Positions 7,986 to 14,877 of a stretch of DNA of 23,840 bases are shown one piece after another (the stretch's first letter is position 1; every line of letters begins with the position of its first letter). The notes below the pieces were generated by a model. That model did not search any database. It had not been told where the DNA came from and saw only the letters and a list, made by a program, of their open reading frames with translations. The stretch is from Ferruginibacter sp. (lineage in GTDB: Bacteria; Bacteroidota; Bacteroidia; Chitinophagales; Chitinophagaceae), in NCBI GenBank assembly GCA_018882645.1, contig VERM01000002.1, positions 1-23,840 of the forward strand, read 5' to 3'. A program made the translations under genes and the position numbers.

Positions 7986-8729
7986 ATGCAAAGCAATATT
8001 TCGGGCAGATATTTTCGTCAATTGACATTAAAGAATTTTGGTGCTGCTGCACAGGAGAAGCTGCTGTCATCAAAGGTACTGGTCATCGGAGCCGGTGGAC
8101 TGGGCTGTCCTGCACTTCAATACCTTGCTGCAGCTGGAATTGGAACCTTGGGTATTGCAGATTTCGATAAGGTTAGTCTGACTAATTTACACCGGCAGAT
8201 TCTTTATTCGGCTAATGATATTGGTGTATTAAAAGCGGAAAAAGCAAAAATTTATTTACAAAATCTTAATCCTGAAATAAGCCTGGTTTCTTACACAGAT
8301 AAAATAACCTACGATAATGCCAATCAGATTATTCATGAATATGATCTGGTGATAGATGCAACAGATAATTTCGATTCGCGGTATATCATTAATGATGCAT
8401 GTATTTTTTTAAAAAAACCTTTTATCCTTGGCGCAATTCATGAGTACCAGGGACAAGTAGCAATCTTGAATTACGCCGACAAAGAGGTAAATAAGCCCGT
8501 TAACTACAGAGATATCTTTCCAAGTCTTTCGTCAGGAACTGAATTGCCGAACTGTGAAGCGAATGGTGTTCTTGGTGTACTTTGCGGAATAATCGGAACC
8601 ATGCAGGCCAATGAAGCAATCAAACTGATTACCGGCATTGGAGCGCCTCTTATCAATAAATTAATGACGTATGATTCTTTAACGAATGAGACATATATTG
8701 TAGAGTTGTCGCAAACAATTAATAATTGA
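7986..8729 (+). CDS. moeB: Molybdopterin-synthase adenylyltransferase
   Basis: A 247-residue E1-like (ThiF/MoeB/HesA) enzyme that adenylates the MoaD C-terminus. It shows the nucleotide-binding GAGGLGCPA (35-43), DFDKVSLTNLHRQ (59-71) and the catalytic-aspartate region DATDNFDSRY (124-133). Residues 188-199 (PNCEANGVLGVL) correspond to the conserved cysteine loop. The two CxxC pairs that bind zinc in E. coli MoeB are absent: NYRDIFP stands where the first pair would be, and the C-terminus has none. There is no rhodanese domain. The start at ATG 7986 is chosen over an upstream in-frame ATG at 7902, because it follows the moaD stop by one base and has a GGAGG five bases upstream. Confidence 0.93.
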   Translation: MQSNISGRYFRQLTLKNFGAAAQEKLLSSKVLVIGAGGLGCPALQYLAAAGIGTLGIADFDKVSLTNLHRQILYSANDIGVLKAEKAKIYLQNLNPEISLVSYTDKITYDNANQIIHEYDLVIDATDNFDSRYIINDACIFLKKPFILGAIHEYQGQVAILNYADKEVNKPVNYRDIFPSLSSGTELPNCEANGVLGVLCGIIGTMQANEAIKLITGIGAPLINKLMTYDSLTNETYIVELSQTINN

Positions 8730-9163
8730 AAAAAGAAAAGAACATATTTATAAACGGAGCTGTCAGTGCTGCATTCATCGGAAAAAGTATTGAGTCTCAT
8801 CAATCTAAAACTGACATTGGTGCACACAGTATTTTTTTAGGACAAGTAAGGGCAGACGTTATCGAAAATAAAGAGGTGTCTTCTATCGAATATACCGCTT
8901 ATGAAGAAATGGCGAATGAACTGATGAGCAAGATCAGAGAAGAGGCATTCGCGAAATATCATCTTACCTGTATGCATGTTTATCATAGTATCGGGAAAGT
9001 TTTGGTTGGCGAAATTTGCCTGTTTGTATTTACTTCATCAAAACACAGGAGAGCTGCCATCGATGCTTGCAATGAATTGGTGGAAAGAATAAAAAAAGAA
9101 TTACCCATCTGGGGAAAAGAAATTTTTTCAGATGAAACATCACAGTGGAAAATTAATAATTAG
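8726..9163 (+). CDS. moaE: Molybdopterin synthase catalytic subunit
   Basis: A 145-residue MoaE, which with thiocarboxylated MoaD makes molybdopterin. Evidence includes GAHSIFLGQVRAD (32-44), the IEYTAYEEMA segment (54-63), HSIGKVLVGE (87-96), SSKHRRAAIDAC (104-115) and the active-site region RIKKELPIWGKE (121-132). Lys124 and Lys131 are seven residues apart, as are the two catalytic lysines of E. coli MoaE. The start is TTG at 8726, inside a TTGA four-base overlap with the moeB stop, implying translational coupling. No in-frame ATG would keep the conserved N-terminus. Confidence 0.94.
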   Translation: MKKEKNIFINGAVSAAFIGKSIESHQSKTDIGAHSIFLGQVRADVIENKEVSSIEYTAYEEMANELMSKIREEAFAKYHLTCMHVYHSIGKVLVGEICLFVFTSSKHRRAAIDACNELVERIKKELPIWGKEIFSDETSQWKINN

Positions 9164-9165
9164 TC

Positions 9166-10077
9166 ATGGTAGACATTACTTATAAACAAAACAGCTTACG
9201 AAAGGCAATTGCCGAAGCTACAGTCAGCACTTCTTCTGCAGAAACCATAGAAGCAATAAAAAATAAAAAAATTCCCAAGGGAGATGTATTTGAATTTGCA
9301 AGAGCTGCCGGTCTTTTGGCTGTTAAAAAAACAAGTGACATCATTCCTGACTGCCACCCGCTGCCTGTTGAGTTTTCCTCTATCAGCTATAGTATTGACG
9401 GACTTGATATTAAAATACATGTAGAGGTGCATACCATTTACAAAACCGGTGTTGAAGTGGAAGCGATGCATGGCGCTTCTATCGTTGCGCTGACGATATA
9501 TGACATGTTAAAGCCTGTAGATAAAAATATTGAGATAAAATCCATCAAACTATTAAGCAAAACAGGTGGAAAGTCAGATAAAATAAAATACAACGAAGAA
9601 AAAAAATTGTCCTGTACCGTTATTGTATGTTCAGACAGTGTATACAATAAAGAATCAGAAGACAAAACAGGTGTCAGGGCAGTTGAAGCTTTAAAAAATT
9701 ACGGCCTCACGGCTTCGTTAATCATTATCCCCGATGATATTTCTGCAATCCAACGTGAAGCATTATCCCTGAGTGAAAAAGGCTGCGACATCATTCTCTT
9801 CGCCGGTGGCACCGGCCTCTCTCCTAAAGATATCACACCTGACACCATTCAACCTTTGCTGGACAGAGAAATACCCGGAGTAATGGAACTGGCAAGAAGA
9901 TACGGGCAAGACAGAACACCTTATTCTATGTTATCCCGCGGTGTATGCGGCTTTATCAAAAACTCACTCGTGCTGACAATTCCGGGATCTCCCTCAGGAG
10001 CTACAGATACCATCAACGCATTATTTCCTCAGTTGCTGCATGTGTTTTTTGTGAAAGAAGGGAAAAGACACGATTGA
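9166..10077 (+). CDS. moaCB: Bifunctional MoaC-MoaB: cyclic pyranopterin monophosphate synthase / molybdopterin adenylyltransferase-like
   Basis: A 303-residue fusion. Residues 1-147 are MoaC, starting directly at MVDI, with KGDVFEFARAAGLLAVKKT (38-56), IPDCHPL (60-66), TGVEVEAMHGASIVALTIYDM (split over 94-114) and LLSKTGGKS (129-137). Residues 148-303 are a MoaB/MogA domain with GGTGLSPKDITPDT (214-227) and IPGSPSGATD (272-281). MoaC turns the MoaA product into precursor Z; the MoaB-like half probably adenylates molybdopterin for MoeA. This fusion is known in Bacteroidota. The start is two bases after the moaE stop. It is the last gene of the left arm and, with moaA, moeA, moaD, moeB and moaE, completes a route to Moco apart from dinucleotide formation. 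Confidence 0.93.
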   Translation: MVDITYKQNSLRKAIAEATVSTSSAETIEAIKNKKIPKGDVFEFARAAGLLAVKKTSDIIPDCHPLPVEFSSISYSIDGLDIKIHVEVHTIYKTGVEVEAMHGASIVALTIYDMLKPVDKNIEIKSIKLLSKTGGKSDKIKYNEEKKLSCTVIVCSDSVYNKESEDKTGVRAVEALKNYGLTASLIIIPDDISAIQREALSLSEKGCDIILFAGGTGLSPKDITPDTIQPLLDREIPGVMELARRYGQDRTPYSMLSRGVCGFIKNSLVLTIPGSPSGATDTINALFPQLLHVFFVKEGKRHD

Positions 10078-10095
10078 GAAATAAAAAAAACAATA

Positions 10096-10130
10096 TTTGA
10101 CAAATTTTTGAATAAAATAAAGTACGTTTG
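10096..10130 (+). promoter_or_regulatory. Bacteroidota-type promoter for the lipoprotein gene
   Basis: TTTG at 10096-10099 and TACGTTTG at 10123-10130 match the -33 (TTTG) and -7 (TAnnTTTG) elements of Bacteroidota housekeeping promoters. They are 23 bases apart, the upper end of the accepted 17-23 range. Transcription would begin near 10136-10138 and give a short leader of roughly 25 bases before the ATG at 10163. The site lies just after the moaCB stop, so the lipoprotein gene can be expressed apart from the Moco operon. Confidence 0.6.
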
Positions 10131-10162
10131 TATAGGTAGTTCAATTATTAATCAAAAAAAAT

Positions 10163-10585
10163 ATGATCATGAAAAAACTATTCTTATTGTTATTCATCAG
10201 CACCGCTCTTTTCTCCTGTAAAAAAGATGATGCTTCTGCTCCATCAATAATTGGAAAATGGACATTACAGAGCTATAAAGAAAAAACTACAATACCCGGC
10301 AGTACTCCAACAGAATCCACCTCTCCCGGAAATGGAGAAACGATTGAATTTAAAACAGATAATACAGTCGAAAGTTGTACAAATGGAACTGATTGCTATA
10401 GTCTTAATTACAATATCACAAACTCAATTTTGTCCGTTTCTGAAACCACAGATTTTACAAATGCCGCGGATAAATGGGAGTTAAAAACCTTTACCAACAA
10501 CAGCTTGGTTTTGTATCAGAAATCTACCGAAAGTATTCAGGGTGATGTTATTATAAATGAAGCCTGGTGGACTTTAAGCAAATAA
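10163..10585 (+). CDS. Small secreted lipoprotein with lipocalin-like domain, unknown function
   Basis: A 140-residue protein with a type II signal peptide: positively charged KK, a hydrophobic run, then LFSC with the lipobox cysteine at residue 19, followed by KKDD. The mature part begins IIGKWTLQSY and contains alternating strands (GETIEFKTDNTVESC, YSLNYNITNSILSVSE, WELKTFTNNSLVLYQK), the pattern of the small Bacteroidota lipocalin-like lipoproteins. Cys residues in ESCTNGTDCYS could form a disulfide. A second ATG at 10169 would give the more usual MKKLF start; the two cannot be told apart. It has its own promoter and terminator and no evident link to purine or Moco metabolism. Confidence 0.8.
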   Translation: MIMKKLFLLLFISTALFSCKKDDASAPSIIGKWTLQSYKEKTTIPGSTPTESTSPGNGETIEFKTDNTVESCTNGTDCYSLNYNITNSILSVSETTDFTNAADKWELKTFTNNSLVLYQKSTESIQGDVIINEAWWTLSK

Positions 10586-10603
10586 TTTATTTCGAATCAT
10601 TCT

Positions 10604-10640
10604 AAGAGACTATCTCAATAATATGTGATAGTCTCTTTTT
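10604..10640 (+). terminator. Intrinsic terminator after the lipoprotein gene
   Basis: A perfect 11-base inverted repeat, AAGAGACTATC at 10604-10614 and GATAGTCTCTT at 10627-10637, with a 12-base loop and a T-rich run ending at 10640. It lies 18 bases after the lipoprotein stop. The A residues before the stem are few, so it is likely stronger on the + strand. Confidence 0.85.
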
Positions 10641-10869
10641 ATTTATGCTAGGTCATTGTCAGAAAACATCCTAATCGACTTATAGTACAGTAGTAAAATT
10701 ATAGTCAAACAAATGATCTATTTCAAATCGCTAAATTATCGGGATGATAGAAATAACCGGTTCCATATCAATAAAAACTCAAAAGAGAAAAGTTTGTTAT
10801 GCCCCAGGTCAGAGCCCAGACGGCGGCAGAAGACATGAATTGGAAATAAGAAATGGAAAATATTAACAA

Positions 10870-10897
10870 ATAGCCCACGGTTTAAACCGTGGGCTAT
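10870..10897. repeat. Perfect 28-bp palindrome (REP-like element or terminator hairpin)
   Basis: The arms ATAGCCCACGG and CCGTGGGCTAT are exact reverse complements around a central TTTAAA, giving perfect symmetry over 28 bases with GC-rich stems in an AT-rich region. It lies 26 bases beyond the stop of the last gene of the - strand operon. Read on that strand it is followed by TTTGTTAATATTTT, a weak T-run, so it could end that transcript. The sequence also resembles dispersed GCCCACGG...CCGTGGGC palindromes that I recall from Bacteroidota genomes and that behave like REP elements; this cannot be shown from one copy. Confidence 0.7.
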
Positions 10898-10923
10898 CCG
10901 GGAATGGCCAAACATTGGCATAT

Positions 10924-12159
10924 TTATTTTTTTAAAATATCCATCACCGTTCCCAACAAAACATTGGCACCCATTACTAGATCCTCATCAGAAGCATATT
11001 CCAGAGGATTGTGGCTGATACCGTCTTTGCAGCGCACAAAGATCATTCCATAGTCACAGGCATAAGAGAGGGGCAATGCGTCGTGAAAGGGGCCGCTCAT
11101 TAATTCAGGCGCATCAAGATTCAATTTTTTACAATTGTCTGTAATGATAGACTTGATCCAGTCGGCACAGTATCTTGGTTCACTGTTCGTATCTTCTTTA
11201 ATAGTATAGGTAAGTCCGTTTTTCTTTGTTATCTCTTCAATTTTTTCATAGAGCTGTTTCTCATAACGATTGCGTCGGTCTAAATCAATGTCTCTAAGGT
11301 CTACAGTGAACGCCACTTCCTCCGCAATGATATTTCTGCTTGCAGGAAATACATTTATAGTAGCCACCGTACCTACTGTGGGATTTTCTTTTACCTGAGT
11401 AGCAATCCGGTTCAGGGCAACAATAATCTCAGCAGCCCCCAACAACGCATCTTTTCTCAATGGCATAGGAACAGAACCGGTATGACCCGCTTGTCCTTTA
11501 AGCGTAACCGTTAGCCACAATGGGCCGGATATTCCGGTCACCACTCCTATCGGCTTTTTGGCGATATCTAAAACAGGACCCTGCTCAATATGCAGTTCCA
11601 GATAACAATAAATACTTCCTTCAGGATAAACAGACGCTTGAAAATTATTTACATCACATCCAAACTCCTTTAATGCATCCAATCTGGAGAGGCCGTCTTT
11701 ATCTTTTCTCAGCGCGTCTTCTTCGGTGTTTTTCCCCAATATTCCTTTCGAACCAAAAAGCCCTTTATTGAATCGCCATCCCTCCTCATCGGCAAATGAA
11801 ACGACTTCAATGGTTCTGTCAGGTGTTATTCCATTTTCAGTTAAGGTTGCAACAGCCTCGATGCCACTTAATACACCGGCGACGCCATCAAAGCGGCCGC
11901 CATATGGCTGTGAATCCAAATGAGACCCTATCATCAAAACAGGAAGTTCAGGCTTTTTGCCTTTTAATGTCCCAATAAGATTGCCGAAGTTATCAATACG
12001 CGTAGTCATACCCGCCTCTTTCATCCATGATGATGCCAATTCAAATGCTTGCTTTTCTTCCGGACTGTGAGCAGGACGACAGGTTCCGGTTTCTCCGATT
12101 TTTCCAATCAAAGACATGGATTCAAAATGCCGCTTCAGTCTTTCTGCATTGATTTTCAC
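10924..12159 (-). CDS. M20-family N-carbamoyl-amino-acid hydrolase / beta-ureidopropionase / allantoate amidohydrolase-like
   Basis: A 411-residue zinc-dependent amidohydrolase of the HyuC/AllC/Pyd3 group. Metal ligands are visible at His80 (IGSHLDSQ), Asp91 (GGRFDGVAG), Glu126 in FADEEG, His190 (ELHIEQGP) and His383 (GISHNPLEYAS); the dimer lid motif GPFHDA (357-362) and the carboxylate-binding SRNIIAE region are also present. This group removes carbamoyl or ureido groups, and members act on N-carbamoyl-beta-alanine, N-carbamoyl-L-amino acids or allantoate. It is the last gene of the pyrimidine operon, 34 bases after preA, which favours N-carbamoyl-beta-alanine or beta-ureidoisobutyrate. A nitrilase-type beta-ureidopropionase is encoded in the same operon, so it may have a different substrate. 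Family is sure, substrate is not. Confidence 0.87.
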   Translation of the reverse strand: MKINAERLKRHFESMSLIGKIGETGTCRPAHSPEEKQAFELASSWMKEAGMTTRIDNFGNLIGTLKGKKPELPVLMIGSHLDSQPYGGRFDGVAGVLSGIEAVATLTENGITPDRTIEVVSFADEEGWRFNKGLFGSKGILGKNTEEDALRKDKDGLSRLDALKEFGCDVNNFQASVYPEGSIYCYLELHIEQGPVLDIAKKPIGVVTGISGPLWLTVTLKGQAGHTGSVPMPLRKDALLGAAEIIVALNRIATQVKENPTVGTVATINVFPASRNIIAEEVAFTVDLRDIDLDRRNRYEKQLYEKIEEITKKNGLTYTIKEDTNSEPRYCADWIKSIITDNCKKLNLDAPELMSGPFHDALPLSYACDYGMIFVRCKDGISHNPLEYASDEDLVMGANVLLGTVMDILKK

Positions 12160-12193
12160 TTGTTCAAATTATTTTTTAAAAGAAAATAAAATA

Positions 12194-13462
12194 TTAATGG
12201 TCGTTCAAAGGCAAGCCTCTCTTTTGGAACTCAATCCAGTTGAGGTACTCAGGCGCTACCCTGTGTTCTTCCATGGTGATGCAATCAGTAACCGGACAAA
12301 CAAGCTGACAGAGATTACAACCCACACACTCTTCTTCCTTGATAGTATAAGTGTTGTAGGGTTTCCCATATTCAAGATTGATGGATTGATGCGACGTGTC
12401 TTCGCAGGCGATATAACACAATCCGCAATGAATACATTTATCCTGATTGATTTTGGCAATGTGGTGATAGTTGATATCCAGCTCTTCCCAATGAACGATG
12501 TTGCTCACTGATTTGCCGATAAAATCATTCAAGGTTTTGTATCCTTTTTCATCCATCCAGTTGCTCAAACCTTCGCACATATCTTCAACAATTCTGAAGC
12601 CATGCTTCATGGCAGCCGTACATACCTGCACATTACTGGCTCCAAGCAGCATAAATTCCACGGCGTCCTTCCATGTACTTACGCCTCCGATACCCGAAAT
12701 CGGCACCTTCTTCGTCGTCTCATCCTGCGCTATCGTAGTAAGAAATTTCAATGCGATCGGTTTCACCGCAGGTCCGCAATACCCTCCGAATACACTTTTG
12801 CCGGCAACATAAGGATTGGGAACAAGTGTATTTAAATCCACTCCGGTTACAGATTGAATGGTGTTAATCAGGGACAAAGCATTTGTACCGGCCTCAACAA
12901 CCGCTTTACCTGTAGGCACAACAGAGTGTACATTGGGAGTAAGTTTTGTAATAACAGGAATAGTGGCTTTTTCCATTACCCACTCCACCACCATCTTGGC
13001 TATTTCTGGATCCTGGCCAACCGCCGCACCCATGCCTCTTTCCGTCATGCCATGCGGGCAACCAAAATTTAATTCAAATCCATGCGCGCCCGTATCTTCT
13101 ACTTGTTTGATTAACTCATGCCAACTTTTTTTATTGTTGTCTGCCATCAAAGAAACCACCATCGCTCTGTCGGGAAACAATTTGATACATTCTTCGATTT
13201 CTTTCAGATTTATATGCAACGGGCGATCACTGATCAATTCAATATTATTAAACCCCATTACTTTATGTCCACCATAGTTAACAGCTGAATAACGAGAAGA
13301 CACATTCTTAACCTGAGATCCCAGTGTCTTCCATACTACGCCACCCCAGCCTGCTTCAAATGCACGAAGCACATTGATTTTTTTATCCGTTGGAGGCGCA
13401 CTGGCCAGCCAGAAAGGATTGGGGGATTTTATTCCTAAAAAATCTGAACTGATATCTGCCAT
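12194..13462 (-). CDS. preA: NAD(P)-dependent dihydropyrimidine dehydrogenase, catalytic FMN/FeS subunit
   Basis: A 422-residue protein. Residues 1-335 are a dihydroorotate-dehydrogenase-like FMN barrel with NPFWLASAPPT (15-25), the active-site loop NFGCPHGMTERGMG (132-145) with the proton-donor Cys135, TKLTPN (172-177) and SGIGGVSTW (256-264). Residues 340-392 carry two [4Fe-4S] motifs, CIHCGLCYIAC (343-353) and CVGCNLCQLVC (379-389). With PreT it reduces uracil and thymine to the 5,6-dihydro forms. The residue before the catalytic Cys is glycine, where mammalian dihydropyrimidine dehydrogenase has serine. The gene follows preT by 51 bases in a minus-strand operon whose other products do the later steps. 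Confidence 0.95.
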   Translation of the reverse strand: MADISSDFLGIKSPNPFWLASAPPTDKKINVLRAFEAGWGGVVWKTLGSQVKNVSSRYSAVNYGGHKVMGFNNIELISDRPLHINLKEIEECIKLFPDRAMVVSLMADNNKKSWHELIKQVEDTGAHGFELNFGCPHGMTERGMGAAVGQDPEIAKMVVEWVMEKATIPVITKLTPNVHSVVPTGKAVVEAGTNALSLINTIQSVTGVDLNTLVPNPYVAGKSVFGGYCGPAVKPIALKFLTTIAQDETTKKVPISGIGGVSTWKDAVEFMLLGASNVQVCTAAMKHGFRIVEDMCEGLSNWMDEKGYKTLNDFIGKSVSNIVHWEELDINYHHIAKINQDKCIHCGLCYIACEDTSHQSINLEYGKPYNTYTIKEEECVGCNLCQLVCPVTDCITMEEHRVAPEYLNWIEFQKRGLPLNDH

Positions 13463-13513
13463 AACTAAATATTTTAATTGATAAGATTATTAGTGATGTA
13501 TTTTATTTTTTTA

Positions 13514-14848
13514 TTAAACTATAAAATCAATAATCGCTTTCGCCCCATCTTTCCCTGCTTGAACGGCATCCACCACTTCTTTGCCTCCGTTGACACAATC
13601 GCCTCCGGCAAAAATGCCTTTCAGATTTGTAGCCTGGCCATCAACCTGAATTTTTCCGTTCTTGTTTTTGACGGACATCCCATCAACCAATTGAGTGAAT
13701 GGTGTTTGTCCGGCTGCTTTGATAACCATATCTACATCAAGGGTAAATGTCTCACCGGTTGAAACAGGCGAACGTCTTCCCGAAGCATCCGGATCACCTA
13801 ATTTCATTTTTTCTGCAACTAGTCCGGCAACCATTCCGTTTTCTCCCAATACTTCTTTTGGAGCAGCTAACCAGATAATTTTACAACCATCTAATTTAGC
13901 AATGTCCAGCTCCACTTCTGTACAGGGCATTTCTTCCTGCGTTCTTCTGTACAACATTGTAACCTCTTTCGCTCCCAGTCTTTTCGCCTGAGTAGCAGCA
14001 TCAATTGCTGTCATACCCATTCCGATTACGGCAACTTTATCCCCCACGGGCACTTTGCTGAATCCATTGTTGCGTATGTCATAGATAAAACGGATGGCAT
14101 CAACAACGCCATTCAAATTTTCTCCCGGAATTTCCAGTTGTCTTGCTAATCCAACACCAATGGACAGATATACCGCATCATAATCTTTCTGCAATGTTTC
14201 AAGTGTGACATCTTTTCCCAGCTCTTGTCCGTATTTGATGGAAATACCGCCAATAGATAAAATATAATCTACCTCATCTTTACAGAACTGCGGCGTTACT
14301 TTATATGCAGCAATACCATACGTCATCAATCCCCCTCCCATTTTTTCTTTTTCATAAATCGTTACGTCTATGCCTTCCCGTGATAACACATGCGCGCAGC
14401 TCAATCCTGCCGGACCGGCGCCCACGACAGCCACTTTTTTTCCGGCACCGGCTTTACGGGTAAACAATTGCCATTTCTTTTCCATGGCCATTTCCGTACT
14501 GTAACGTTGCAACTTTGCAATGGGAATAGGGTCTTCATCCATCAAATTGTATACACAAGCTCCTTCACATAATTTCTCCACCGGACAAACCTTACTGCAT
14601 CCCGCCCCCATGATATTGGATGAGAAAATGGTATGGGCACTGCCCTTGATGTTTTGCGTGGAAATTTGTTTGATAAATTTCGGCACATCAATACTGGTAG
14701 GACAGCTTTTCATGCAAGGAGCATCATAACAAAATAAACAGCGGTTGGCCTCCACTGCTGCTGCATCCATTGTTTCAAATGGCGGATGAATGTCGGAAAA
14801 ATTTTCCTTGTATTGCTCTTCCGTTAGTCTGTTTGAAAGTATTGCCAT
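13514..14848 (-). CDS. preT: NAD(P)-dependent dihydropyrimidine dehydrogenase, flavin electron-input subunit
   Basis: A 444-residue flavoprotein of the GltD/PreT family. The N-terminal iron-sulfur domain has CLFCYDAPCMKSC (37-49) and a second cysteine set at 84, 88, 94 and 98. The FAD-binding GAGPAG is at 143-148, and a second dinucleotide fold starts VAVIGMGMTAIDAA (272-285), slightly unusual in reading GMGMTA where the family generally has GGGNTA-like residues. YRRTQEEMP (300-308) follows, and GIFAGGDCVNG near the end closes the FAD site. It takes electrons from NAD(P)H and passes them to PreA. It lies directly upstream of preA in transcription order and 29 bases after the nitrilase-type gene. 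Confidence 0.94.
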   Translation of the reverse strand: MAILSNRLTEEQYKENFSDIHPPFETMDAAAVEANRCLFCYDAPCMKSCPTSIDVPKFIKQISTQNIKGSAHTIFSSNIMGAGCSKVCPVEKLCEGACVYNLMDEDPIPIAKLQRYSTEMAMEKKWQLFTRKAGAGKKVAVVGAGPAGLSCAHVLSREGIDVTIYEKEKMGGGLMTYGIAAYKVTPQFCKDEVDYILSIGGISIKYGQELGKDVTLETLQKDYDAVYLSIGVGLARQLEIPGENLNGVVDAIRFIYDIRNNGFSKVPVGDKVAVIGMGMTAIDAATQAKRLGAKEVTMLYRRTQEEMPCTEVELDIAKLDGCKIIWLAAPKEVLGENGMVAGLVAEKMKLGDPDASGRRSPVSTGETFTLDVDMVIKAAGQTPFTQLVDGMSVKNKNGKIQVDGQATNLKGIFAGGDCVNGGKEVVDAVQAGKDGAKAIIDFIV

Positions 14849-14877
14849 ATTGGTATCTTTTTCTTATTGATATATTT

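Larger units (their letters stand above)
10586..10923. other. Gene-free region between the two convergent gene sets
   Basis: This 338-base stretch separates the + strand lipoprotein gene from the 3' end of the - strand pyrimidine operon. It holds the intrinsic terminator at 10604-10640 and the 28-base palindrome at 10870-10897. Between these (10641-10869) I see no convincing coding sequence, RNA gene or other motif. A 61-codon minus-strand reading at 10736-10921 runs through the palindrome and is not credible. Confidence 0.7.

Noticed and set aside
10736..10921. A 61-codon minus-strand reading in the convergent intergenic region
   Set aside because: It runs through the 28-bp palindrome, has no family-like motif, and its start falls next to the end of the pyrimidine operon; most likely chance.
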